NCBI GenBank assembly: GCA_022825185.1
Contig: JAJDYK010000347.1
Span: forward strand, 1 to 16,698
Direction: 5' to 3'
DNA from: Candidatus Latescibacterota bacterium
Lineage (GTDB): Bacteria; Latescibacterota; UBA2968; UBA8231
Length of the DNA stretch: 16,698 nt
Positions 8,201 to 13,680 of the stretch are shown here, piece after piece. Position 1 is the first letter of the stretch; each line of letters starts with the position of its first letter. The position numbers and the translations under genes were made by a program. The notes under the pieces were generated by a model. That model was not told where the DNA came from. It ran no database searches and worked only from the letters and a program-made list of their open reading frames with translations.

Positions 8201-8464
8201 GAGGTCAAATTGATCGCGGCCTTGGCCTCGGCGGCCATTGGCTATGGCCTCTATCGGCACGCGGGGTGGGCTTGGCAAGCCGGCTTGGTGTTTGCGGTGT
8301 TGTGCGCCGGCGTGGTCGCGCTGACGATTTTTACCGGTGCCAGCCTTGGGTTCTCGCTGATTCCCAACGAGACGGTGCAACTGATCTACGCCGCGGTTTT
8401 TGTGGTCAACGCGGCCATTCTCGTGTGGATTAAAAAGGTCTTTGTACAAGAGGAGCAAGCATGA
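5213..8464 (+). CDS. gldG: Giant GldG-type ABC auxiliary protein: two GldG units in one chain
   Basis: This protein of 1083 residues is about twice the usual GldG length. It starts with about three membrane helices (near 7-26, 33-50, 63-82), then a first GldG unit beginning NFLGNRYPERFDLTEGQLHS (79-98) with the GHGE motif at 206-209, YGDHPVT, FGDSDFATNQYF and a closing helix. A second, divergent copy begins NFLGDRY at residue 523, with GHGE at 657-660, YGDHPIT and IGDADFASNQYF. The chain ends with about five further helices (from ~930 on). Each unit matches the ABC_transp_aux (GldG/IflA-like) domain, probably outside the cytoplasm. The ATG at 5213 is preferred over one at 5198 because GGAGG lies eight nt upstream. 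It is coupled to the permease (2-nt gap) and to DUF4340 (4-nt overlap). Confidence 0.88.
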   Translation: MKAYTTPLGLVGAALMVAGGLAYLLNAESGSAGLFNLALGALMVAAAGLLNPALFRQYGRWLNAFWGGIMVFGIVAMVNFLGNRYPERFDLTEGQLHSLADLTVETLKALDRDVHALAFMEGGENAELELLLAELETYNTRFSYEFIDPDRDPRRTEDYGIRRYDTLVLESGDKQQQITELEEREIVNSLLKLTRERQDRIYLTVGHGERQLANQPDGLEQLKAQLGAIDYAVEDSLFLAREGAVPEDCAVLVIAGPRTPFFPVEVEAIRSYLAEGGALLLLLDPLADSGLAELLDEWGVAVGDDFVIDTSGIGSLFGLDFTTPVALSYGDHPVTRKHQGVMTFFQLGRSVRFDEGSGREGGPLVMTSEAGWAETDLSVLTTEGNQTVKLDEGVDQPGPVSLAVAARDTEAGGRLVVFGDSDFATNQYFGVQGNGDLALNALSWLAEDEALISIRPREPGHNPIALTESDGEWIFWLSVVLYPGLIALVGIVVVSRKGRWSLADLSAAGLGIVISLGIAALVNFLGDRYHLRKDMTADALFTLSDDTHRLLSPLADNGQYVSVKTFMGEMENMRFEDLLKEYSYVSPNFDYELLDPQKNRLRVEQNNIRERGTSIIEVIDEGQVRTERITAQSEEALSNAILKALKGRELRAYFTSGHGEAELDQVDELGYSTLKGRLKELNFAVEGGLTLAEPVPDDATLVVVLGPKERFPAAEVEVLGQYLARGGSALFLLDPGQPTGLEALLNEYSVELGQDFVVDLSGLGQLFGADVSVPVVINYGDHPITEKLSGGTMSFFPLARSVQMTEHRLKEPDIAALAYTHKSSWGEADLAPIMGEGGEVDFDPEVDMRGPVPLGVAVSAAADTSLAPEGRTRLVVIGDADFASNQYFAQQANGELFLGSVSWLTEDEDRLTITDKQPAFNPINLIGNQGAVILWVSVFIVPFAVALSGMVMVLRRGYQTYAEGFVSWLVYTFWGNAMFFFISGIIATSEGAIFEGEVKLIAALASAAIGYGLYRHAGWAWQAGLVFAVLCAGVVALTIFTGASLGFSLIPNETVQLIYAAVFVVNAAILVWIKKVFVQEEQA
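5441..6715 (+). repeat. First copy of the internal GldG duplication
   Basis: The encoded unit runs from the NFLG-N-RY motif to the membrane helix ending in VVVSRKG. It aligns in order with the second unit (6770-8090): NFLGxRY, a GHGE loop, a DFVxDxSGxGxLFG segment, YGDHP(V/I)T, a GD(S/A)DFA(T/S)NQYF strand, SWL(A/T)EDE, and a terminal hydrophobic helix. The shift is about 444-451 residues. The copies are diverged at DNA level, so the duplication is old. Confidence 0.85.
6770..8090 (+). repeat. Second copy of the internal GldG duplication
   Basis: Counterpart of the unit at 5441-6715, with all ordered motifs conserved (NFLGDRY, GHGE, DFVVDLSGLGQLFG, YGDHPIT, IGDADFASNQYF, SWLTEDE) and closed by its own membrane helix ending in MVLRRG. 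Further helices downstream are not part of the repeat. Confidence 0.85.
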
Positions 8465-9879
8465 AATTCAAGACCAATATCGCAATCGGTGCCGTCTTTG
8501 TGGCGCTGTTGGCCTTTGTCTATTTCTACGAGATCAAGGGCGGTGAGGAGCGCCGCCAAGAAGCCGAAAAATCCAAGCAGCTATTCGTCTTCCAAGACGA
8601 CGATGCACAGCGGCTCGAACTGTTGCGCGGCGACGATGCCTTGGTGTTGGACAAGGGGACGGGCGGCTGGAACCTGAGCGCGCCCATGACCGACGGCGCG
8701 GACCAAGAGGCTGTAGAGCGCTACTTGCGCAATTTGCGCGAGTGCGAGCGGGAAAAGGTGGTCGTCGATAGCGCGAACGCGAGCGCAGGGGAAGCCGCCC
8801 AATACGGGCTTGACGCGCCACGGCTCAAGGTGCGGCTGCAAACCGAGGACGGCGCTGAGCAGGTGGTGGCTTTTGGAGCGGATAGCCCTACCGACCGCTT
8901 CACGTACGCCCAACTACAAGGCGACAATCCCGAGATCTTTGTAGTGCGCGCTTGGCGCTTTGACAACCTCGACAAGCGCGCTTTTGACCTGCGCGACCGC
9001 CGAGTGCTGACCTTTGCCAAAGACGAGGTGATGCAAGTACAGCGGTGGGGGACGGGCGGTGCGGCCGTGCTGGCGCGGGCCGAGACCGATTGGCAAATGC
9101 GCGAGCCGGTAGTCGCCCGGGCCGACGTTGACGCGGTGGACGGCTTGCTCGACAAAATCGATCAAGCCGAGATCGAGGCTTTTGTCGCCGAAGATCCAGA
9201 TACTACTGCCTTGGCCAGCTATGGCTTAGGGGAGCGCGCATCGCAGGTGGAGATCGCCTTGCTCGTCGGCGCAGACCGGGCCGAGAAGCGCTTGGCCATT
9301 GGCGGCGCGGACGAACAGGGCCGTTGGTACGCACGCGACGCCAGTCGGCCGCAAGTATTTTTGGTCGATTCGACGCTGGTGCAAGAGCTTACCAAGGGCA
9401 TCTCCGACCTGCGCGACAAAGAGCCGCTGCGCTTTGAGCGCGAGCAGGTCGAGCGCATCGTTCTGACGCGCGGGGCTGCGACCGCGTTTGCGGCCGACAA
9501 GGACACCAGCGGGGTGTGGCACTTGTCCGAGCCGATGGGGCGCGACGCCAAATCGTGGAAGCTCAACAGCCTCCTGAGCGACTTGGAGCAACTCGAAGTC
9601 GCGGATTTTGCCGAGGAATTGCCCGCTGAGGCCGCGCCTGCCTTCAGTATCGAGCTGCTCGGCGCAGGACAAGCCTTGCTGACCACGCGCTTTAGCACAG
9701 CCGCCGAGACCTCGTACCTGCAACAGGAGGGCGATGACGCGGTGTACGTTGTGAGTGGAGACGACTTCGCCGAGTTGGATTTGAACATAGACGACGTGGC
9801 GCAAGCGCCCAAAAAGCCGGCTGAACCCGCCGCCAGCAGCGAAGAAGATCCCAACGACGGCGGCGCTGACAGTCCATAA
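8461..9879 (+). CDS. DUF4340 domain protein, membrane-anchored
   Basis: This 472-residue protein has one N-terminal hydrophobic helix (about 8-23) after a short positive segment, consistent with a membrane anchor and a large extracytoplasmic domain. The rest matches DUF4340, a family commonly encoded directly after GldG-type genes. Three successive modules are visible, each centred on a W-x-(L/M)-x-x-P motif: WNLSAP at residue 70, WQMREP at 211 and WHLSEP at 353, each preceded by a beta strand and followed by a helix such as AVERYLRNL or AVDGLLDKI. The tail is Pro/Ala/Glu/Asp rich and probably disordered. It overlaps the GldG stop by four nt (ATGA) and the next gene by one nt (TAATG). A role as accessory subunit of the ABC exporter is inferred from context. 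Confidence 0.85.
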   Translation: MKFKTNIAIGAVFVALLAFVYFYEIKGGEERRQEAEKSKQLFVFQDDDAQRLELLRGDDALVLDKGTGGWNLSAPMTDGADQEAVERYLRNLRECEREKVVVDSANASAGEAAQYGLDAPRLKVRLQTEDGAEQVVAFGADSPTDRFTYAQLQGDNPEIFVVRAWRFDNLDKRAFDLRDRRVLTFAKDEVMQVQRWGTGGAAVLARAETDWQMREPVVARADVDAVDGLLDKIDQAEIEAFVAEDPDTTALASYGLGERASQVEIALLVGADRAEKRLAIGGADEQGRWYARDASRPQVFLVDSTLVQELTKGISDLRDKEPLRFEREQVERIVLTRGAATAFAADKDTSGVWHLSEPMGRDAKSWKLNSLLSDLEQLEVADFAEELPAEAAPAFSIELLGAGQALLTTRFSTAAETSYLQQEGDDAVYVVSGDDFAELDLNIDDVAQAPKKPAEPAASSEEDPNDGGADSP

Positions 9880-10811
9880 TGTATCTCGGCGGTCTGCTCG
9901 CCGCGCTAGTGGTCCTCGCCGAAGGGCTGCACGCCCAAGTGCCTCGGGCCGAGGCTGCCTTGGACACCGCGACGGCTCGGGTCGGCGATCCCATCCGCCT
10001 GACGCTGACGCTCCACCACGACGCCACTGCGCGTCCCGAGGTGCCGGACCTATCCCAGATCCTAGGAGATTTTGCTCTCCGTTGCGCCGACTGGCACCAA
10101 CGCGAGGTCGCGACTGGTGTTGAGCTAGCGCAAGAATGTGAACTGCGTCTCTACGAATTGGGGCTGCACGAGGTGCCGGCCGTGGCCGTGCCCTTTGTTA
10201 CTACTGCGGGCGACACGCTCCTGCGCGCGACCCAACCCTTAGCCATAGAGGTCATCAGCGCCCGGGGCGAAGGGGAGGACCAACTACGCGACATCAAACC
10301 GCCCGTACTCATCAGCGGGGGAGTGCCCTTGTGGGTGGTCGTCGCACTGGGACTGCTGGTGTTGGCACTTTGCGCGCTCGGCGGCATTTGGCTCTGGCGT
10401 CGTCGCACCCACACTCCAGAGCCTCCGCCCCCGCCCGAGCCGATAGACTACGCGGCTGAATTCGCGCGCATCGCCGAGAGCGGTCTGCTGGAACGCGGCG
10501 AGTTCAAAACATACTACTCACTGCTATCGGAAAATCTGCGCCGCTTCTTGGAGGAAAGCTTGGCAATTGAGGCCATGGAGCAGACTACGTCCGAGCTAGC
10601 GGACGCGTTGCAGGAGGGCGAGGTTGATACCGCGCTTAGGGAGCAGGTCATCGACTATTTGGCTGCGGCCGACTTGGTGAAGTTCGCCCGCTTCCATCCG
10701 GCGCTGGACGAGGCCCGGCATGCACCAGACGGTGGCCTAGCTATATTGCGCGCTATTGAGGAGGCGGTCGCAAGCCGCGCTGTTGAGGCCCATGCAGAAC
10801 ATCCGGTTTGA
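9879..10811 (+). CDS. Short BatD-like / DUF4381-like membrane protein
   Basis: This 310-residue protein has a signal peptide (cleavage likely after LHA, residue ~19), an exported beta-rich domain (about 20-140) beginning with ALDTATARVGDPIRLTLTL like the first domain of BatD, a membrane helix at 151-173, a Pro-rich linker (180-188) and a cytoplasmic helical domain (190-295). That last part resembles the cytoplasmic tail of BatD downstream: YYSLLSENLRRFLEE mirrors FYGEVRAALLEFVAD, and ADLVKFARFHP mirrors CDFARFAPSGG. DUF4381-type proteins with this layout are typical between DUF58 and batA in Bat loci. It shares one nt with the DUF4340 stop and overlaps batA by 20 nt. Function unknown beyond Bat membership. 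Confidence 0.8.
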   Translation: MYLGGLLAALVVLAEGLHAQVPRAEAALDTATARVGDPIRLTLTLHHDATARPEVPDLSQILGDFALRCADWHQREVATGVELAQECELRLYELGLHEVPAVAVPFVTTAGDTLLRATQPLAIEVISARGEGEDQLRDIKPPVLISGGVPLWVVVALGLLVLALCALGGIWLWRRRTHTPEPPPPPEPIDYAAEFARIAESGLLERGEFKTYYSLLSENLRRFLEESLAIEAMEQTTSELADALQEGEVDTALREQVIDYLAAADLVKFARFHPALDEARHAPDGGLAILRAIEEAVASRAVEAHAEHPV

Positions 10812-11796
10812 AAACCCCGAGTGGCTGTTGTTGCTGCTGCTGTTGCCCGTCTTGCTCTACAGCTATGTGCGCGCGCACCGGGGTCGCCGGAGCAGCGTGC
10901 AGTTTTCCGACCTCGGCGTGTTGCACCGCGCCACCGCGTCGCTGTGGACCAAGCTCCGGCACGGCCTCCTCGTCTTGAAGCTACTTGGCTTGAGTTGTCT
11001 CATTGTAGCTATGGCCCGCCCACAAGCCGGGCGCGAAGTGCGGGAAATATCGGGCGAGGGCATCGACATCATGCTGACGTTAGACATTTCGTCGAGCATG
11101 GAGTTGAACGATCTAGACGAGGGCCAGAAGAGCCGCTTACAGGTGGCCAAGGAAGTGGTGGCCGATTTTATCGCCGGCCGCCATAGCGACCGCATCGGCA
11201 TGGTTGTCTTTGCCGGTGAGAGTTTCACCCAGTGCCCGCTGACCCTCGACTATCGAGTGCTGTTGGAATTTCTCGAGGGCGTGGAAATCGCCAGCGAGGA
11301 ATGGGATGGCACGGCTATTGGCATGGCGCTGATCAACGCCTGTAACCGCCTGCGCGACTCGGACGCCGAGAGCAAGGTGATTATCCTGCTGACCGATGGC
11401 GTGAACAACGCCGGCGAGGTCGAGCCGTTGACCGCGGCTGAAGTGGCCGCGGCCGTGGGCATTCGGGTCTATACGATTGGCGTGGGCAGTGATGGGGAGA
11501 TTCGCCGGCCCGTGCGCGGGGTGTTCGGCACCCGCTATCAGACCGTACAGGTGGAGATCGACGAGGAGACCTTACAGGAGGTGGCCGCGCGCACCGGCGG
11601 CCAGTACTACCGGGCAACCAGCGAAGAAAAGCTAGAGGCCATCTACCGCGAGATCGGCGAGTTAGAGGCGACCGAGATCAAATCCGAAATCCACCTGAAC
11701 TACTCGGAGCGTTTCGCCTATTTTCTCTACGCGGGCTTGGGCTTGCTGTTGGTGGAGATGTTGTTGGCGAATACCCGCTTTCGCTCGCTGCCTTGA
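10792..11796 (+). CDS. batA: BatA, VWA-domain membrane protein
   Basis: This protein of 334 residues has the BatA/BatB plan: two N-terminal membrane helices (about 11-28 and 56-77), a VWA domain (about 90-300) and one C-terminal helix (about 311-329). The opening FENPEWLLLLLLLP is the usual Bat N-terminus. The metal-site residues are intact: D98, S100, S102 in DISSSM, Thr in DGTAIG, Asp in LLTDGVNN. After the core comes GGQYYRATSEEKLEAIYREIGELE, a strong BatA/BatB signature. The ATG at 10792 is chosen over an upstream in-frame TTG at 10756, since the extra residues are polar and unlike Bat N-termini; a GAGG sits close before it. VWA domains usually mediate metal-dependent protein contacts, here probably with MoxR or BatB. 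Confidence 0.93.
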   Translation: MQNIRFENPEWLLLLLLLPVLLYSYVRAHRGRRSSVQFSDLGVLHRATASLWTKLRHGLLVLKLLGLSCLIVAMARPQAGREVREISGEGIDIMLTLDISSSMELNDLDEGQKSRLQVAKEVVADFIAGRHSDRIGMVVFAGESFTQCPLTLDYRVLLEFLEGVEIASEEWDGTAIGMALINACNRLRDSDAESKVIILLTDGVNNAGEVEPLTAAEVAAAVGIRVYTIGVGSDGEIRRPVRGVFGTRYQTVQVEIDEETLQEVAARTGGQYYRATSEEKLEAIYREIGELEATEIKSEIHLNYSERFAYFLYAGLGLLLVEMLLANTRFRSLP

Positions 11797-11825
11797 TCCG
11801 CAGATGGACGCAGATGGACGCAGAA
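11797..11825 (+). repeat. Tandem decamer repeat between batA and batB
   Basis: Directly after the batA stop the sequence CAGATGGACG occurs twice in tandem (11801-11810, 11811-11820), preceded by TCCG and followed by a partial third start, CAGAA. This resembles the CCGCAGAT...CGCAGAT type of short interspersed element found in intergenic regions of many environmental bacterial genomes. The 82-nt gap is otherwise without a gene; a CATTCATTCA stretch (11831-11840) and an AAGG ribosome site (11866-11869) for batB are the other visible elements. Confidence 0.6.
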
Positions 11826-11878
11826 TCGTTCATTCATTCAGGATTGTTGTATGACAGGGGTGTGTAAGGTCGGTTAAT

Positions 11879-12904
11879 ATGCGCTTTGCAAATTTGTACA
11901 ATTTTTGGTTGCTGTTGCTGCTGCCCTTTTTGGCGGCCTTTTTGGCTTGGGCGCTGTGGGTGCGCCGCCGTGCCTTAGCGCGTTTTGCCCACGGCCCGCT
12001 GGCCGAGAAGCTGACCCGCAACCTGAGCCGGGGCCGCCAGATGAGCAAGTGCGTCCTATTGGGATTGGGGACCTTTTTTGCGATCCTCGCCCTGACCGGC
12101 CCCCAATTCGGCACGCAACTCGAAATGGCCGAGCGCAAGGGCGTAGATGTGATGGTGGTGCTCGACGTGTCGCGCAGTATGCAGGCCGAGGACGTCAAGC
12201 CGAACCGCTTGGCGCGGGCCAAGTACCAAATCCGCGGCTTGTTGGATTTGCTCCGAGGCGACCGGGTTGGGTTGGTGGTTTTTGCGGGCCAGGCTTTTGT
12301 TCAATGCCCGCTGACGACCGACTACGGCGCGGTGGAGTTGTTTCTCGACGTGCTGGACGCCGGGGCCATACCCGTCCAAGGAACGGCCATTGGCGACGCC
12401 GTGCGGCTGGCCACGCGCTCGTTTGAAGAGGGCGAAGGTCAGCACAAGGCCATCGTGCTCTTTACCGACGGCGAGGATCACGTGGGGCAGCCGCTGGCCG
12501 CGGCGCAAACAGCCGCCGCACAGGGCGTGCGCATCTTTGCCTTGGGGCTGGGGACGCCCGATGGCGAGTTGATTCCCACCGAGGAGGAGGGTGGAGGCGT
12601 GAGCTTTCACAAGGACCAGCGCGGCCAATACGTCAAAACCCGGCTCGACGAGAGCACCTTGCAGGACATGGCGCTGGAGACGGGGGGCGATTACTTTCGC
12701 ACTACCTTGGGAGGCGCGGAATTGGACGCCTTGTACAGCCAGATCGCCGAGATGGATCAGCGCGAAATCGGCTCTACCCGTCTCACTCGCTATCAGGAGC
12801 GTTTCCAATGGCCCCTATTGTTGGCCCTTTGCTGTTTCTTCGCCGAGGCTTTCTTAGGCGATGCGCGGGTACAGGCCCGCGAGTGGAAGGGGCGGTTCGC
12901 TTAA
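11879..12904 (+). CDS. batB: BatB, VWA-domain membrane protein
   Basis: This 341-residue paralogue of BatA has N-terminal helices (about 9-27 and 57-73), a VWA domain from ~88 to ~295 and a C-terminal helix (PLLLALCCFFAEAFLG). Metal-site residues are intact: D96, S98, S100 in DVSRSM, Thr in QGTAIG, Asp in LFTDGEDH. The MQAEDVKPNRLARAK segment after the site and GGDYFRTTLGGAELDALYSQI near the end are typical of BatB. The 82-nt gap from batA makes it the only gene of the Bat part not overlapping or abutting its predecessor; an AAGG nine nt before the ATG is its ribosome site. The stop overlaps the batC start (TAATG). Confidence 0.93.
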   Translation: MRFANLYNFWLLLLLPFLAAFLAWALWVRRRALARFAHGPLAEKLTRNLSRGRQMSKCVLLGLGTFFAILALTGPQFGTQLEMAERKGVDVMVVLDVSRSMQAEDVKPNRLARAKYQIRGLLDLLRGDRVGLVVFAGQAFVQCPLTTDYGAVELFLDVLDAGAIPVQGTAIGDAVRLATRSFEEGEGQHKAIVLFTDGEDHVGQPLAAAQTAAAQGVRIFALGLGTPDGELIPTEEEGGGVSFHKDQRGQYVKTRLDESTLQDMALETGGDYFRTTLGGAELDALYSQIAEMDQREIGSTRLTRYQERFQWPLLLALCCFFAEAFLGDARVQAREWKGRFA

Positions 12905-13680
12905 TGGGTACACTGTGGGTCGTCTTGGGGATTTGGCTGGTCGTCTGCGGGGCGACCGTGGGCGATCCCGTGGCCAGCAAGAGTGCCGAGGCGTTGGAGC
13001 ACTACCAGCGCGGCGAGTACGATCAGGCCCTGCAACTCTACCGCGACGCCCTCCTCGACCGGCCCGATGCGCCCGAGTTGCACTTCAACGTCGGGGACGC
13101 GCTTTTTAAGCGCGGCGAGTACGACCAAGCCTTGCGGGAATTTGAGCGCGTGCTCAGCGCCGAGGAGAAGAAAATCCAGGCGCAGGCCCATTACAACATG
13201 GGCAATAGCTTCTTTCAGCAGCAGGCGTTTGAACAGGCCGTCGCCGCGTACAAGCAGGCGCTGGAGCTAGACGCCGCCGACGAGGATGCAAAGGTGAACT
13301 TGGAACTGGCGCTGGAGAAATTGCAGGAGCAGCAACAGCAGCAAGAGCAACAGCAGGAGGATTCGGAACAGGATCAACAGGACCAAGAGCAACAGCAGGA
13401 TTCAGAGCAGAATCAACAGAATCAGGAGCAGCAAGATTCAGAGCAAGATCAACAGGACCAAGAGCAGCAACAGCAGGAGGATTCGGAGCAGGATCAACAG
13501 GACCAGCAGCAACAGCAACAAAGTGAGCAGGATCAACAGTCGGAAGAGCAGCCCGCCGAGCAGCAGTCCATTAGCCCCGAGGAAGCTCAGCAGCTCATGG
13601 ACGCACTAAAAAACCGCGAGTTGGACGCTCAGAAGCGCCGGTTTCGCGCCACTGGCAAAGTGCAGGCTAGGGACTGGTGA
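12904..13680 (+). CDS. batC: BatC, TPR protein with a long Gln-rich tract
   Basis: This 258-residue protein starts with a hydrophobic signal segment (about 3-16, possibly cleaved near residue 18-25), followed by three tetratricopeptide repeats (about 26-58, 59-92 and 93-128; for example ALEHYQRGEYDQALQLYRDAL and AHYNMGNSFFQQQAFEQAV). Residues ~141-221 are almost only Gln, Glu, Asp and Ser. The C-terminus SPEEAQQLMDALKNRELDAQKRR...ARDW with terminal Asp-Trp is the usual end of BatC. The ATG at 12904 is chosen because it overlaps the batB stop and is followed at once by the signal segment; an upstream in-frame codon at 12808 lies inside batB. TPRs suggest a periplasmic scaffold for BatA/BatB. 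Confidence 0.9.
   Translation: MGTLWVVLGIWLVVCGATVGDPVASKSAEALEHYQRGEYDQALQLYRDALLDRPDAPELHFNVGDALFKRGEYDQALREFERVLSAEEKKIQAQAHYNMGNSFFQQQAFEQAVAAYKQALELDAADEDAKVNLELALEKLQEQQQQQEQQQEDSEQDQQDQEQQQDSEQNQQNQEQQDSEQDQQDQEQQQQEDSEQDQQDQQQQQQSEQDQQSEEQPAEQQSISPEEAQQLMDALKNRELDAQKRRFRATGKVQARDW
13324..13566 (+). repeat. Low-complexity Gln/Glu/Asp/Ser repeat tract in batC
   Basis: The DNA is a near-tandem array of CAG/CAA/GAG/GAT codons; motifs such as CAGGATCAACAGGACCA and GAGCAACAGCAGGA recur, and the unit D-S-E-Q-(D/N)-Q-Q-(D/N)-Q appears four times (from residues 153, 166, 178 and 193). This looks like expansion by unequal crossing-over or slippage, so the length is likely to vary between strains. 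Such tracts also tend to mis-assemble. Confidence 0.9.

Noticed and set aside
10756..10794. Upstream in-frame TTG start for batA
   Set aside because: It adds twelve polar, basic residues not found on BatA proteins; the ATG at 10792 gives the usual N-terminus.
12808..12906. Upstream in-frame start for batC
   Set aside because: It lies inside batB and would put an unrelated 32-residue stretch before the signal segment; the TAATG junction at 12902-12906 is better.
13324..13566. Repetitive DNA in batC considered as a CRISPR-like or intergenic repeat array
   Set aside because: The repeats are codon-phased, have no spacers and continue a valid reading frame with a conserved C-terminus.
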